DNA of 64,000 nucleotides from Chryseobacterium sp. FP211-J200. GTDB taxonomy: Bacteria > Bacteroidota > Bacteroidia > Flavobacteriales > Weeksellaceae. Below, one piece after another: positions 36,029-45,520 of the stretch (within the stretch, counting starts at the first letter, position 1; every line of letters starts with the position of its first letter). The stretch lies in NCBI RefSeq assembly GCF_001643375.1, contig NZ_LSHB01000009.1, positions 19,993 through 83,992 of the forward strand, in the 5' to 3' direction. The notes beneath the pieces were generated by a model, which worked only from the letters and a program-made list of their open reading frames with translations, did not search any database and had not been told where the DNA came from. The position numbers and the translations under genes were made by a program.

Positions 36029-37375
36029 GTGAACAAAATACTTATCATCGACGACGAGGAAAAAATAAGAACCTTGCTTTCCCGAATTATCGGTTTGGAA
36101 GGCTTTGAAGTTTTCCAGGCCTCTGATCTGAAAAACGGAAAAAAAAGACTCGAGGTTTCTGACATCGATGTTGTGATATGTGATGTCAAGCTTCCTGACG
36201 GCAGTGGTGTAGAATTTTCCAAGTTTATCAAAGACAAATACCCGTCACTGGAGATCATCCTGCTTACCGCTTTTGGAAATATTCCCGATGGCGTGCAGGC
36301 TATCAAAAATGGCGCCTTTGATTACATCACAAAAGGGGATGACAACAACAAGATCATTCCATTGGTTTACAAAGCCATCGAAAAAGTTGCCTTGAACAAA
36401 CGGGTCCTTCAATTGGAAAAACAATTGGGAAACAAATATTCTTTTGATGCGATCATCGGTAGATCAAAACAGATAAGGTCGGCCATAGAATCCGGAAAAA
36501 AAGTGGCGGTTACAGACGCTACAGTGCTGCTCACAGGCGAAACTGGAACTGGAAAAGAAGTTTTTTCGCAAGCGATCCACAATGCGAGCAACCGAAGCAA
36601 ACAGAATTTTGTCGCGGTCAATTGTTCTGCATTCAGCAAAGAATTACTCGAGAACGAATTGTTCGGGCACAAAGCCGGTGCTTTTACTGGTGCGATCAAG
36701 GATTCCAAAGGGATTTTTGAAGAAGCCAACAATGGAACTGTTTTCCTGGACGAGATAGGAGAAATGCCTCTCGATCTGCAGGCAAAACTGCTGCGGGTAT
36801 TGGAATCAGGCGAATTTCTGAAAGTTGGCGATAACAAAGCGACGAAGGTCAATGTCAGAATTATTGCGGCCACCAACCGAGATCTGGAAAAAGAGATCGA
36901 AGCCGGGAACTTCCGAGAAGATCTGTTTTATAGGATCAATATTTTTAATATTTCGCTACCATCACTTAGGGAAAGGGTTTCGGATATCGAGGAGTTGGCG
37001 CATTACTTCCTGAAAAATTTTTCTCTCAAAACGGGAAAGAAAATTAATTCAATCAGTCAGGAATACCTTGAAGCCCTAAAACACCATCCTTGGAAGGGCA
37101 ACATCCGCGAACTTCGGAATGTGATAGAGAGAAGTGTGATCCTGACCGATGGTTCCGAACTGGAATTGACCTCGCTTCCATCAGATTTTCAAAATGTTAA
37201 TTCCAATATTTCCGATAACAAAAGTTTGTCGGCGTTCTCTCTTGCAAGCGCAGAAAAAATTCAGATCCAGAAAACTTTGAACTACACCAAAGGAAACAAG
37301 GCAGAAGCAGCCCGATTGCTAGAAATTGGTATTGCCACGCTTTACCGCAAGATCGAAGAATACAAAATTTCATAA
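36029..37375 (+). CDS. Sigma-54-dependent NtrC-type response regulator
   Basis: This 448-residue protein (the GTG at 36029 gives MNKILIIDDEEK) has a receiver domain at ~1-115 (Asp in VVICDVKLPDGSG near 50). The AAA+ domain covers ~135-370, with Walker A GETGTGKEVF near 166, the sigma-54-contacting GAFTGA near 218 and VFLDEIGEMP near 237. A Fis-type HTH ends the protein (GNKAEAARLLEIGIATLYRKI). It precedes the kdp block. In Bacteroidetes kdp clusters this protein probably replaces KdpE, activated by the kinase at 45521-47245. I found no clear -24/-12 site upstream of the kdp genes. Confidence 0.9.
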   Translation: MNKILIIDDEEKIRTLLSRIIGLEGFEVFQASDLKNGKKRLEVSDIDVVICDVKLPDGSGVEFSKFIKDKYPSLEIILLTAFGNIPDGVQAIKNGAFDYITKGDDNNKIIPLVYKAIEKVALNKRVLQLEKQLGNKYSFDAIIGRSKQIRSAIESGKKVAVTDATVLLTGETGTGKEVFSQAIHNASNRSKQNFVAVNCSAFSKELLENELFGHKAGAFTGAIKDSKGIFEEANNGTVFLDEIGEMPLDLQAKLLRVLESGEFLKVGDNKATKVNVRIIAATNRDLEKEIEAGNFREDLFYRINIFNISLPSLRERVSDIEELAHYFLKNFSLKTGKKINSISQEYLEALKHHPWKGNIRELRNVIERSVILTDGSELELTSLPSDFQNVNSNISDNKSLSAFSLASAEKIQIQKTLNYTKGNKAEAARLLEIGIATLYRKIEEYKIS

Positions 37376-37393
37376 GATCATTATCATATTGAG

Positions 37394-37422
37394 AAAAAGC
37401 CTATCATTTTGATAGGCTTTTT
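37394..37422 (+). terminator. Terminator after the NtrC-type regulator
   Basis: AAAAAGCCTATC (37394-37405) pairs perfectly with GATAGGCTTTTT (37411-37422) around a 5-nt loop, followed by more T. It separates the regulator from the kdp transcription unit. Confidence 0.9.
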
Positions 37423-37534
37423 TATTGGTCAAAAATTCATTTTTAATTTTAATGTATTGATTGTTTGTTAGTTATTGACTTTGGTTGCTAGTGGGAATAT
37501 TTATTGGCATTAGTGATTCAAAACAATTACTAAA

Positions 37535-37894
37535 ATGAATCACACAGAAGCAATACAGGAGATCATACAAGTGGTTCCGGATTCCAAAGCGGAGTTCGAA
37601 GAGGTTTATAAAACCAAAAATTCCTTTATGGTGATCAATGTCTTTACAAGACAGATCAGAAACCTTATCAGGAAAGGTGAAACCACGATTTTGATCCGGT
37701 CATTCGACAAAATGGATGACCTGTACCAAAAGGGCGATCAGGCTCTGAAAAATGCGGTGGAAAATGTATTTGTCTATTCTTTGGACAGCCTGACATTTTC
37801 CTGCGACAACACCTACAAAAATTTGATCTTTTCAAAAATGCCAACAGGTCTGCATCAGGCCTATCTGCGTCAGATCTACAAATCAGGCTTTTAA
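37535..37894 (+). CDS. Small DUF7674-like protein, first of two paralogs before kdp
   Basis: This 119-residue all-helical soluble protein is related to the one at 38143-38526. Both have a central VFTRQIRNLIRKGE / VDHMKDLLGQTK-type helix, an FDKMDDLYQKGD / VKRMDWIYKRGN turn, a NAVENVFVYSLDSL / YLIENIFIRSFESL helix and a final P-x-x-h-x-x-x-Y helix. I believe such proteins are annotated DUF7674. They recur before kdp genes in related bacteria, so a role in regulation or assembly of the potassium pump is inferred. Confidence 0.75.
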   Translation: MNHTEAIQEIIQVVPDSKAEFEEVYKTKNSFMVINVFTRQIRNLIRKGETTILIRSFDKMDDLYQKGDQALKNAVENVFVYSLDSLTFSCDNTYKNLIFSKMPTGLHQAYLRQIYKSGF

Positions 37895-37907
37895 AACAAG
37901 CCATATC

Positions 37908-38045
37908 ATGCATAGAAAAATAATAAAATCGGGAAACTGGGAAAGCTGGAAAAGATCCAAAACCAAACATGACTTTGAGATTCTCATCATCAATGTTGCG
38001 GTGATCCTAAGTGTTTTTGTGTTTGCAGCAATTATTCAACCCTAA
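37908..38045 (+). CDS. 45-residue single-span membrane peptide
   Basis: ATG at 37908, TAA at 38043-38045. Seventeen basic or polar residues (rich in Lys, Trp and Ser) are followed by one hydrophobic helix (~23-42: EILIINVAVILSVFVFAAII). It lies 13 bp after the first DUF7674-like gene. The spacing and coding pattern fit a real small membrane protein of the kdp block, but it is not otherwise recognised. Confidence 0.55.
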   Translation: MHRKIIKSGNWESWKRSKTKHDFEILIINVAVILSVFVFAAIIQP

Positions 38046-38058
38046 TAAGTATACCATT

Positions 38059-38139
38059 ATGACAACGATTTTAATTCTCTTGGGAGCAACGCTCTTTTCG
38101 ATTTTTTTCCTATTGATAAGAACATTCGAAAAAATTTGA
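38059..38139 (+). CDS. 26-residue membrane peptide
   Basis: ATG at 38059, TGA at 38137-38139. The peptide starts MTTILILLGATLFSIFFLLI and ends in a basic RTFEKI tail, making a single transmembrane helix of KdpF size. It begins 13 nt after the previous small gene and ends 3 nt before the second DUF7674-like gene. It may be an accessory subunit of the potassium pump. The KdpF motif is not present here. Confidence 0.5.
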   Translation: MTTILILLGATLFSIFFLLIRTFEKI

Positions 38140-38142
38140 GCG

Positions 38143-38526
38143 ATGCAAAAGATCAATCAAAAAAAGACAGTGGAATATCTGAAGGCTTTTTATCCTGATA
38201 TCAGGAATGAAATTACCAACCTCTCGGACCGCAACAATTTTGCTGGGATCATGCAGACCACGGTCGATCATATGAAAGATCTTCTGGGACAGACCAAGAT
38301 CCAGTCTGTGATCCGCAATGTCAAAAGAATGGACTGGATCTACAAACGAGGCAATTCCTATGTGAGATACCTGATAGAAAATATCTTCATCAGATCATTT
38401 GAAAGCCTGAAAAGAAAAACAAATCCGCAGCAATGGCGATTTCTCTTCCAGGAGATTCCCGCAGATTTTAAGAACATTTATATGGAACAGACAAGAAAAG
38501 ACCATCAATTAATCAACAGATCATGA
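38143..38526 (+). CDS. Small DUF7674-like protein, second paralog
   Basis: This 127-residue protein is helical, with no signal or membrane segment, and is a diverged duplicate of the 37535-37894 product: same order of helices and the conserved MDWIYKRGN and IENIFIRSFESL stretches. Its stop overlaps the kdpF start (ATGA at 38523), so it is coupled to the pump genes. Function unknown, probably cytosolic. Two paralogs framing small membrane peptides suggests they act on the same partner. Confidence 0.77.
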   Translation: MQKINQKKTVEYLKAFYPDIRNEITNLSDRNNFAGIMQTTVDHMKDLLGQTKIQSVIRNVKRMDWIYKRGNSYVRYLIENIFIRSFESLKRKTNPQQWRFLFQEIPADFKNIYMEQTRKDHQLINRS

Positions 38527-38600
38527 TCACATTATTCATCATTGCCATTGCCGTTTTTGGCTACATAGGCTACGTTTTGATCAATCCGGAAAAATTCTAG
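38523..38600 (+). CDS. kdpF: Potassium-transporting ATPase subunit KdpF
   Basis: This 25-residue peptide has one transmembrane helix followed by the conserved NPEKF end that marks KdpF. KdpF stabilises the KdpFABC complex in the membrane. It is too short for routine ORF calling. The start overlaps the preceding stop by 4 bp. Confidence 0.85.
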   Translation: MITLFIIAIAVFGYIGYVLINPEKF

Positions 38601-38605
38601 AAACG

Positions 38606-38716
38606 ATGAACAAAAGGACTAAAAATGAAATGAAGGACTGGCTCAGGATATTCGGCTGGATTTTTTTCGTCATCGCATTCCTCTTTATCATCATTAAGAT
38701 CAAAACAATCAATTAA
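38606..38716 (+). CDS. 36-residue single-span membrane peptide between kdpF and kdpA
   Basis: ATG at 38606, TAA at 38714-38716. A basic N-terminus (MNKRTKNEMKDW) is followed by one strong transmembrane helix (~15-33) and a short KIKTIN tail. It starts 5 nt after kdpF and ends 36 bp before kdpA. The orientation should place the N-terminus in the cytoplasm. Not recognised; probably an accessory of the pump. Confidence 0.55.
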   Translation: MNKRTKNEMKDWLRIFGWIFFVIAFLFIIIKIKTIN

Positions 38717-38752
38717 ATTTTTAAAGAAACTATTAATAAACGATTCTATAAA

Positions 38753-40453
38753 ATGGACAAAGAAATATTAGGAATTATATTGATGTTCGCCCTCGCAGTC
38801 GGTTTTGCACTGCCGCTCGGCCGCTACATCTCAAAAATTTTCGGAAACGAAAAAACCTGGCTGGACAAGCTGTTAAATCCTGTAGACCAATTATTCTACA
38901 AGATCTCGGGCATCGATCCTGAAAAAGAAATGACCTGGAAACAGCATTTGACCGCCTTATTGACCATCAATCTTGTATGGTTTTTGGCAGCGATGTTCGT
39001 TCTGACCAATATGAGCTGGCTCCCGATGAATCCGGACAATAATCCATCGATGAGTGGTGATCTGGCTTTCAATACCGCGGTCAGTTTTGTCACCAATACC
39101 AATCTTCAGCACTATTCGGGAGAGACTGGAATGTCCTATCTCGGACAGTTGACCTTGATGCTTTGGCAGTTTATCAGCGCCGGATGCGGAATAGCTATAG
39201 CAGCTGTTGTATTTTTTGCGATGAAAGAAAGAACGACCGATAAGCTCGGGAATTTCTACTTCTTTTTCGTGAGAAGCTGTACAAGGGTTTTATTTCCTAT
39301 TGCAGTGGTAGTTGCTTCATTATTAGCATTCAATGGTACACCGATGACTTTTGAGGGCAAAGATTCCATCATTAATTTACAAGGTGATAAAGTAGAAGTT
39401 AGCCGTGGTCCTGTGGCAGCATTTGTAGCCATCAAACATTTGGGAACCAATGGCGGTGGATTTTTTGGTCCCAACTCCGCGCATCCTTTAGAAAATCCGA
39501 ATTATTTTACAAACATTGTTGAGATTGTAACTCAGATGCTGATTCCGTTGGCGATGATATTCGCAATGGGATTTATTATTAAAAGAAGAAAACTCTCATG
39601 GACAATTTTTGGCGTCATGACGGTTGGTTTTTTAATGCTGATGATTCCAACAGTGATTTCTGAGGTCAATGGCAATCCTGCGATTTCCGATATGGGAATT
39701 TCTCAATCGATGGGAAATATGGAAGGGAAGGAAGTCCGTTTTGGTTCTGCAGCTTCTGCTTATTGGAGTATTGCGACAACTGTTATTTCTACAGGAAGTA
39801 TCAATTCTATGCACGACAGTTTTATGCCACTCAGCGGAATGAATCAATTGCTTGGGATGATGGTCAATTGCTTCTACGGTGGTGTTGGCGTCGGTTTCCT
39901 GAATTTCTACATCTTTATCATTCTCGCCGTTTTCATCAGTGGATTGATGGTAGGAAGAACACCGGAATTCCTAGGTAAGAAAATCGAAGCCAGAGAGATG
40001 AAGATCGCGATGATCATTGCGCTTCTGCATCCACTTTTGATCCTGGCAGGAACCGCGATTGCAAGTTATACTTATGCGAATAATCCCGAAGCTTATGCCA
40101 GTTGGCTCAATAATCCAGGCTTTCACGGCTTCAGCGAAATGCTGTACGAATTCACATCGTCAAGTGCCAACAATGGAAGTGGTTTTGAAGGTTTGGGAGA
40201 CAATACACCGTTCTGGAATATCGCCTGCGGAATCGTGATGTTGATGGCAAGGTATCTTCCGATTATCGGCCCAGTAGCCATTGCCGGAAGCCTCGCTGCC
40301 AAAAAATACATCCCGGAAAGTGCTGGTACTTTGAAAACCGACACACCAACTTTCGGACTGATGGTCTTCGCCGTTATCGCACTTGTTGCTGCGTTATCTT
40401 TCTTCCCGGCTTTGGCTTTGGGACCTATCGCAGAACATTTTTCACTTAAATAA
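38753..40453 (+). CDS. kdpA: Potassium-transporting ATPase subunit A
   Basis: This 566-residue channel-like subunit of the Kdp pump has about ten transmembrane helices and four selectivity-filter-type loops, for example NTAVSFVTNTNLQHYSGE near 100 and GTNGGGFFGPNSAHPLENP near 225. KdpA binds potassium and passes it to KdpB for ATP-driven uptake under limitation. The length and motifs are normal. kdpB follows 10 nt downstream. Confidence 0.97.
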   Translation: MDKEILGIILMFALAVGFALPLGRYISKIFGNEKTWLDKLLNPVDQLFYKISGIDPEKEMTWKQHLTALLTINLVWFLAAMFVLTNMSWLPMNPDNNPSMSGDLAFNTAVSFVTNTNLQHYSGETGMSYLGQLTLMLWQFISAGCGIAIAAVVFFAMKERTTDKLGNFYFFFVRSCTRVLFPIAVVVASLLAFNGTPMTFEGKDSIINLQGDKVEVSRGPVAAFVAIKHLGTNGGGFFGPNSAHPLENPNYFTNIVEIVTQMLIPLAMIFAMGFIIKRRKLSWTIFGVMTVGFLMLMIPTVISEVNGNPAISDMGISQSMGNMEGKEVRFGSAASAYWSIATTVISTGSINSMHDSFMPLSGMNQLLGMMVNCFYGGVGVGFLNFYIFIILAVFISGLMVGRTPEFLGKKIEAREMKIAMIIALLHPLLILAGTAIASYTYANNPEAYASWLNNPGFHGFSEMLYEFTSSSANNGSGFEGLGDNTPFWNIACGIVMLMARYLPIIGPVAIAGSLAAKKYIPESAGTLKTDTPTFGLMVFAVIALVAALSFFPALALGPIAEHFSLK

Positions 40454-40463
40454 TTGAATTAAA

Positions 40464-42503
40464 ATGAAAGGAAATCAAAATAATTTGTTTCAGGCCGACT
40501 TGGTGAATGAAGCATTGAAACAGTCTTTTATAAAACTGAACCCATCCAAAATGTTCCGTAATCCCGTAATGTTTATGGTGTGGATAGGAACATTGGTAAT
40601 GGCTGGCGTGTGTGTCTGGATTGCGCTTGGCGAAAAAGATCAAGGTAGTTTGATCTATAATATTATCGTAACTGCTGTCTTATTTATCACCTTGCTGTTC
40701 GCCAATTTTGCAGAAGGTATCGCAGAAGCAAGGGGAAAAGCACAGGCAGATTCACTCAGAAAAACAAGAGAAGAAACGCCTGCAAAATGGATACAGCCGG
40801 TGGGGGAAATTTTTAATGATGAAATCACCATCGTTCCTTCTTCTCAACTTAAAAAAGGCGATGTGTTCCTTTGTGAACCAGGCGACATTATTCCATCAGA
40901 CGGCGAGATCATCGAAGGTCTTGCAACAATCGATGAAAGTGCGATCACTGGAGAAAGTGCACCCGTGATTCGTGAGTCCGGCGGTGACAAAAGCAGCGTG
41001 ACAGGAGGAACAAAAGTACTTTCCGACAGGATCAAAGTCAAAGTGACCACAGAACCAGGCGAAAGTTTCCTTGACAAAATGATTGCTTTGGTAGAAGGGG
41101 CGAGCAGACAGAAAACACCAAACGAAATAGCCTTAACAATTCTTTTGGCTGGTTTCACATTGGTATTCATCATCGTAACTGTAACTTTAAAACCTTTTGG
41201 AGATTATGCCCACACGCCGATTACGATCGCCGCTTTTATTTCGTTGTTTGTGTGCTTGATTCCAACTACGATTGGTGGACTTTTATCAGCCATCGGAATT
41301 GCCGGAATGGACAGAGCCTTGAGAGCCAACGTGATCACAAAAAGTGGAAAAGCAGTGGAAACTGCGGGTGACGTGGATGTTCTTTTACTGGATAAGACAG
41401 GAACAATTACCATCGGAAACAGAAAAGCAACCCATTTTCATATCGCAAATGGAATCGATGAAAAACATTTCACAAAAGCCGTGGTCTTAGGTTCTATGGC
41501 GGATGAAACACCGGAAGGAAAATCCATCATAGAGCTGGCAGGAATTGATCCTAAAACTTATGAGATCAACAATCCTGAGTTTATCAATTTCACAGCGGAA
41601 ACCAGAAGTTCAGGTGTGGATTATGACAACATCAGAATCAGAAAAGGCGCTTCAGATTCAATCAAAAACTTAGTTGAAAATGCGGGTAATTCTTTCCCAA
41701 AAGAAACGGAAGAAGCGGTGAAAACCATCTCCAGCAACGGCGGAACACCATTGGTCGTTTCCGAGAACGAAAAAGTATTGGGTGTCGTGGAGCTTCAGGA
41801 TATCATCAAACCAGGAATCCAGGAACGTTTTGAACGCTTGAGAAAAATGGGGATCAAAACCGTTATGGTAACTGGAGACAATCCTTTGACTGCCAAATAT
41901 ATCGCTGAAAAGGCGGGCGTAGATGATTTTATTGCCGAAGCCAAACCGGAAGACAAGATGAATTACATCAAAAAAGAACAGGCAGAAGGTCGATTAGTAG
42001 CAATGATGGGAGACGGAACCAATGATGCGCCAGCTCTCGCCCAAGCCGATGTAGGCGTTGCGATGAACAGTGGAACACAGGCTGCAAAAGAGGCCGGAAA
42101 TATGGTGGATTTGGACAACGACCCTACGAAGTTAATCGAGATTGTGGAAATCGGAAAACAATTGTTGATGACCAGAGGAACGCTCACGACTTTCAGTATT
42201 GCGAATGATGTCGCTAAGTATTTCGCAATCGTTCCAGCACTTTTCATCGCCTCGATTCCGGCTTTGCAGGGACTGAACATTATGAACCTTCATTCTCCGG
42301 AAAGTGCCATTCTGTCGGCTGTTATCTTCAATGCGATCATTATTCCCGTCTTGATTCCGCTGGCTTTGAAAGGTGTGGCTTATAAACCAATTGGTGCAAG
42401 TGCATTGCTCAGAAGAAATCTTTTGATCTACGGTCTGGGCGGCGTTTTGATTCCATTTATAGGTATAAAAATTATTGATCTTATTGTAGCACTGTTTATT
42501 TAA
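40464..42503 (+). CDS. kdpB: Potassium-transporting P-type ATPase subunit B
   Basis: This 679-residue P-type ATPase has an actuator TGES motif (ITGESAP near 162), the phosphorylation motif DKTGTIT near 310, KGAS near 395 in the nucleotide-binding domain, TGDNPLTA near 471 and [12 protein letters not shown] near 514. These are all the catalytic signatures of the ATP-hydrolysing subunit. It is followed by a 148-bp insertion-like repeat rather than directly by kdpC. Confidence 0.97.
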   Translation: MKGNQNNLFQADLVNEALKQSFIKLNPSKMFRNPVMFMVWIGTLVMAGVCVWIALGEKDQGSLIYNIIVTAVLFITLLFANFAEGIAEARGKAQADSLRKTREETPAKWIQPVGEIFNDEITIVPSSQLKKGDVFLCEPGDIIPSDGEIIEGLATIDESAITGESAPVIRESGGDKSSVTGGTKVLSDRIKVKVTTEPGESFLDKMIALVEGASRQKTPNEIALTILLAGFTLVFIIVTVTLKPFGDYAHTPITIAAFISLFVCLIPTTIGGLLSAIGIAGMDRALRANVITKSGKAVETAGDVDVLLLDKTGTITIGNRKATHFHIANGIDEKHFTKAVVLGSMADETPEGKSIIELAGIDPKTYEINNPEFINFTAETRSSGVDYDNIRIRKGASDSIKNLVENAGNSFPKETEEAVKTISSNGGTPLVVSENEKVLGVVELQDIIKPGIQERFERLRKMGIKTVMVTGDNPLTAKYIAEKAGVDDFIAEAKPEDKMNYIKKEQAEGRLVAMMGDGTNDAPALAQADVGVAMNSGTQAAKEAGNMVDLDNDPTKLIEIVEIGKQLLMTRGTLTTFSIANDVAKYFAIVPALFIASIPALQGLNIMNLHSPESAILSAVIFNAIIIPVLIPLALKGVAYKPIGASALLRRNLLIYGLGGVLIPFIGIKIIDLIVALFI

Positions 42504-42651
42504 AATGATTTGGGCAGCTGTTCCGTCCTCCGTTCCCGCTATTTTTTGCCCAGCTTTTCCAGCCACAAAAAATGAGCTCCACTCAGGCCGGGCTGCAGAT
42601 TCAACATCAAAAGACGTAACAACATATCATCGAATATTAAAATTAAATCAA
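42504..42651. repeat. Structured intergenic repeat between kdpB and kdpC
   Basis: This GC-richer insert has GGGCAGC near 42510 and GGGCTGC near 42588 as partly complementary ends, CT-rich blocks (CCGTCCTCCGTTCCCGCT), a TTTTTTGCCCAGC segment and then AGCCACAAAAAATGAGCTCC. I recall closely similar short dispersed repeats in intergenic regions of Chryseobacterium genomes, so this is probably one copy of such an element. It interrupts the normally tight kdpB-kdpC spacing. Only one copy is seen in this window. Confidence 0.55.
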
Positions 42652-43212
42652 ATGAAACAACATATTCTTCCTGCTTTAAAACTGACATTGGTTTGTCTGC
42701 TGTTTTTCTCAGGATTTTACACACTCATCATTTTCGGGATCGCGCAGTTTTCTCCAAACAACGGGAAAGGCGAAATCGTAACTGTTGGTAACAAAAAATA
42801 TTACACAAATGTGGGACAGGCATTCACGAAAGATCAGTATTTCTGGTCACGTCCGTCAGCTGTAGATTATAATGCTGCAGGAGCCGGCGGAAGCAACAAA
42901 GGACCTTCCAATCCTGATTACCTGAAAACTGTTCAGGAAAGAATTGATAATTTTATCAAACACAATCCTGAAGTTTCAAAAGCCGATATCCCGTCTGATC
43001 TGGTTACCGCCAGCGGAAGTGGACTGGATCCAAACATCTCTGTTCAGGCAGCTGATGTTCAGGTGAAAAGAATTGCGAAGATCAGGAATGTTAATGAAAA
43101 CAAAATTCAAGATCTGGTAGCATCCAATACAGAAAAACCTTTTCTAGGATTATTCGGAACAGAAAAGATCAATGTCCTAAAACTCAATATCGCGCTTGAC
43201 GGTTTGAAATAA
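42652..43212 (+). CDS. kdpC: Potassium-transporting ATPase subunit C
   Basis: This 186-residue protein starts at the ATG at 42652; the longer open frame upstream is repeat sequence. It has one N-terminal transmembrane helix (~10-32), then FWSRPSAVDYNAAGAGGSNKGPSNPDY near 65 and VTASGSGLDPNIS near 120, the two signatures of KdpC. KdpC stabilises the complex and raises nucleotide affinity. Its expression may be affected by the repeat just upstream. Confidence 0.95.
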   Translation: MKQHILPALKLTLVCLLFFSGFYTLIIFGIAQFSPNNGKGEIVTVGNKKYYTNVGQAFTKDQYFWSRPSAVDYNAAGAGGSNKGPSNPDYLKTVQERIDNFIKHNPEVSKADIPSDLVTASGSGLDPNISVQAADVQVKRIAKIRNVNENKIQDLVASNTEKPFLGLFGTEKINVLKLNIALDGLK

Positions 43213-43233
43213 TTAAAAAAAAGAATAATAGAA

Positions 43234-44316
43234 ATGAAAAAAATAGCTTTACTGACATTGTCGATGTTAGGAATATCAACACTTCTTTTTGCACAGGAAG
43301 AAACTAAAAGTCCTCTTAAAATAAGCGCTTACGCTGAGGTCTATTACCAATACGATTTTAATAATCCTGAAAACAACATGCGCCCGGGTTTCATATACAG
43401 CCACAACCGGAACAACGAGGTCAATTTGAATCTTGGATTCGTAAAAGCCAATTACAAAACCGAAAGATTGCGCGCCAATCTAGCTCTGGCAAACGGAACT
43501 TATATGAATTCCAATTATGCTGCAGAACCCGGCGTTCTCAAAAATATTTACGAGGCTAATGTTGGTTTGAAAATTTCGAAGACCAAAAATCTTTGGGTCG
43601 ATGCCGGAATTATGCCGTCACACATCGGTTTTGAAAGTGCTATCAGCAAAGACTGTTGGACCTTGACAAGAAGTCTTTTGGCCGAAAACTCACCTTATTA
43701 CGAAAGCGGCGCAAAAATTTCCTACACCAGTGATAGTGGTAAATGGCTTTTGAGTGGATTGGTTCTGAATGGCTGGCAGAGAATTCAGCGTGTGGACGGG
43801 AATTCCACTGTCGCTTTTGGACACCAATTAACCTACAAACCGACTGATAAAATCATTTTGAACAGCAGTTCATTCATCGGAAATGATAAACCGGACAGCA
43901 TCAAACAGATGCGCTATTTCCATAATCTGTACGGAATTTTCCAGCTGAGTAAAAAGTTGGCTTTGACTACAGGTTTTGACATCGGCGCTGAGCAAAAGAT
44001 AAAAGGCAGCGAGCAGTACAATGTTTGGTTTTCGCCTGTGATCATCGCAAAATATGCAGCCACAGACAAGTTGAGTTTTGCAGCAAGAGGCGAGTATTAC
44101 AGTGATGAAAAAGGCGTCATCATTGCGACGGGAACACAAAATGGATTCAAGAACTTTGGCTATTCTTTGAATGCGGATTATTGGATCCTTCCAAATCTGG
44201 TGTGGCGTACAGAAGTGAAAAATCTCAGCAGCAAAGACGATATTTTCCTCGATCGGGATGATCATTTGAATAAAAATAATTTTATGGCGGTGACATCACT
44301 GGCTGTAAGTTTTTAA
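43234..44316 (+). CDS. Outer-membrane porin (OmpL-like/BBP2 family) of the kdp block
   Basis: This 360-residue protein has a signal peptide (~1-20, ending LFAQE). The rest is alternating beta-strands (SAYAEVYYQYDF near 32, VDAGIMPSHIGFESAISKD near 130) ending in SLAVSF with a terminal aromatic. It matches the putative beta-barrel porin-2 family and probably lets ions or small solutes through the outer membrane. It starts 21 bp after kdpC, so co-expression with the potassium pump is likely. Confidence 0.82.
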   Translation: MKKIALLTLSMLGISTLLFAQEETKSPLKISAYAEVYYQYDFNNPENNMRPGFIYSHNRNNEVNLNLGFVKANYKTERLRANLALANGTYMNSNYAAEPGVLKNIYEANVGLKISKTKNLWVDAGIMPSHIGFESAISKDCWTLTRSLLAENSPYYESGAKISYTSDSGKWLLSGLVLNGWQRIQRVDGNSTVAFGHQLTYKPTDKIILNSSSFIGNDKPDSIKQMRYFHNLYGIFQLSKKLALTTGFDIGAEQKIKGSEQYNVWFSPVIIAKYAATDKLSFAARGEYYSDEKGVIIATGTQNGFKNFGYSLNADYWILPNLVWRTEVKNLSSKDDIFLDRDDHLNKNNFMAVTSLAVSF

Positions 44317-44332
44317 TAGTTTCCATATTACC

Positions 44333-44364
44333 AAATCCCTTGTTGAATTTTTGACAAGGGATTT
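44333..44364 (+). terminator. Hairpin after the porin gene
   Basis: AAATCCCTTGT (44333-44343) and ACAAGGGATTT (44354-44364) make a perfect 11-bp stem with a 10-nt loop. The T-run after it is short, so it may be a weak terminator or an attenuator between the transporter and sensor genes. Confidence 0.6.
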
Positions 44365-44375
44365 ACCTAAATTTG
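44343..44375 (+). promoter_or_regulatory. Possible promoter for the KdpD-like/kinase pair
   Basis: TAAATTTG at 44368-44375 fits TAnnTTTG, and a TTG at 44343-44345 lies 22 bp upstream. It is 16 bp before the next start codon. It overlaps the preceding hairpin. Confidence 0.35.
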
Positions 44376-44391
44376 ATATAGATAATCTGTT

Positions 44392-45513
44392 ATGGATGAA
44401 AAAAGGTCAGCTCAGGATTTTCTTAATTTAATAAAAAAATCAAGGCGCGGGAAATTCAAGATCTACATTGGGATGAGTGCTGGTGTGGGAAAAACGTATC
44501 GGATGCTTCAGGAGGCACATTCGCTTTTAACTAATGGCATCGATGTGAAAATCGGATACATCGAAACACACAATCGGAAAGAAACGCATGCTTTGCTAGA
44601 CGGTTTACCAATTATTCCCAGAAGAAAATTATTTTATAAAGGTAAAGAGCTGGAAGAATTGGATGTTCAGGCGGTGATAAACCTTCGTCCGGAAGTCGTG
44701 ATCGTGGATGAATTGGCGCACACCAATATCGAAGGCAGCAAAAACGAAAAACGCTGGCAGGACGTGATGGAAATCCTGGATGCTAGCATCAATGTCATCA
44801 GTGCGGTCAATATCCAACATATCGAAAGCCTGAATGAAGATGTCAAAAACATAACGGATATCGAAGTTAAGGAACGCATTCCAGATAGCGTTTTGGCTCA
44901 GGCAGATGAGGTCGTGAACATCGATTTGACCGCCGAAGAATTGATTGACAGATTGAAAGCAGGCAAAATCTATGACGCTGCAAAGATCAATTCGGCGCTC
45001 AACAATTTCTTCAAAAATGACAATATCTTGCAGCTTCGGGAACTGGCTCTGAAAGAAGTGGCTTCCCAAGTTCAAAGGAAAGTAGAAACCGAAGTTTCAA
45101 ATATTAAAAATATCAGGAAGGAAAAATTTCTGGCTTGCATCAGTTCCAACGAAAAAACGGCTAAGAATGTCATTAGGAAAGCAGCGAGACTAGCCAATTA
45201 TTACAACAGCAAATGGTATCTTCTCTATGTTCAAATCCCGAGAGAAAGTGCAGATAAAATAGCACTCGATAAGCAGCGTCATCTGATTAATAATTTTAAA
45301 TTAGCCACAGAATTGGGAGCAGAGATCATCAAGGTAGAAAATGCCAATGTCACAAGAGCAATCATACAACAATGCGAAGAGCGGAAGATTACAACTGTTT
45401 GTATCGGAAAACCGCATCTCAACCTCTGGAAAATCATTGTTGCAACCGACACTTTCAATTCGCTTCTAAATAAACTTTCAAAAGAGAACATCGACTTGGT
45501 AATTTTAAGTTGA
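44392..45513 (+). CDS. KdpD N-terminal sensor protein without kinase domain
   Basis: This 373-residue protein carries the KdpD domain (~20-225; Walker A MSAGVGKTYRML near 28, VIVDELAHTNIEGS near 103) and the universal-stress-protein domain (~248-370). It ends before the transmembrane and histidine-kinase parts that complete E. coli KdpD. A separate kinase gene starts 7 nt later, so the potassium/turgor sensor appears split in two. In related bacteria this layout is normal, not a truncation. It likely modulates the adjacent kinase. Confidence 0.87.
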   Translation: MDEKRSAQDFLNLIKKSRRGKFKIYIGMSAGVGKTYRMLQEAHSLLTNGIDVKIGYIETHNRKETHALLDGLPIIPRRKLFYKGKELEELDVQAVINLRPEVVIVDELAHTNIEGSKNEKRWQDVMEILDASINVISAVNIQHIESLNEDVKNITDIEVKERIPDSVLAQADEVVNIDLTAEELIDRLKAGKIYDAAKINSALNNFFKNDNILQLRELALKEVASQVQRKVETEVSNIKNIRKEKFLACISSNEKTAKNVIRKAARLANYYNSKWYLLYVQIPRESADKIALDKQRHLINNFKLATELGAEIIKVENANVTRAIIQQCEERKITTVCIGKPHLNLWKIIVATDTFNSLLNKLSKENIDLVILS

Positions 45514-45520
45514 ATTAAAA

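Noticed and set aside
37440..37534. Sigma-54 promoter before the kdp block
   Set aside because: GG and GC pairs occur, but none have the required 10-bp spacing with the consensus context.
42505..42651. N-terminal 49 residues before KdpC
   Set aside because: They are translated repeat sequence; KdpC homology and the membrane helix begin at the ATG at 42652.
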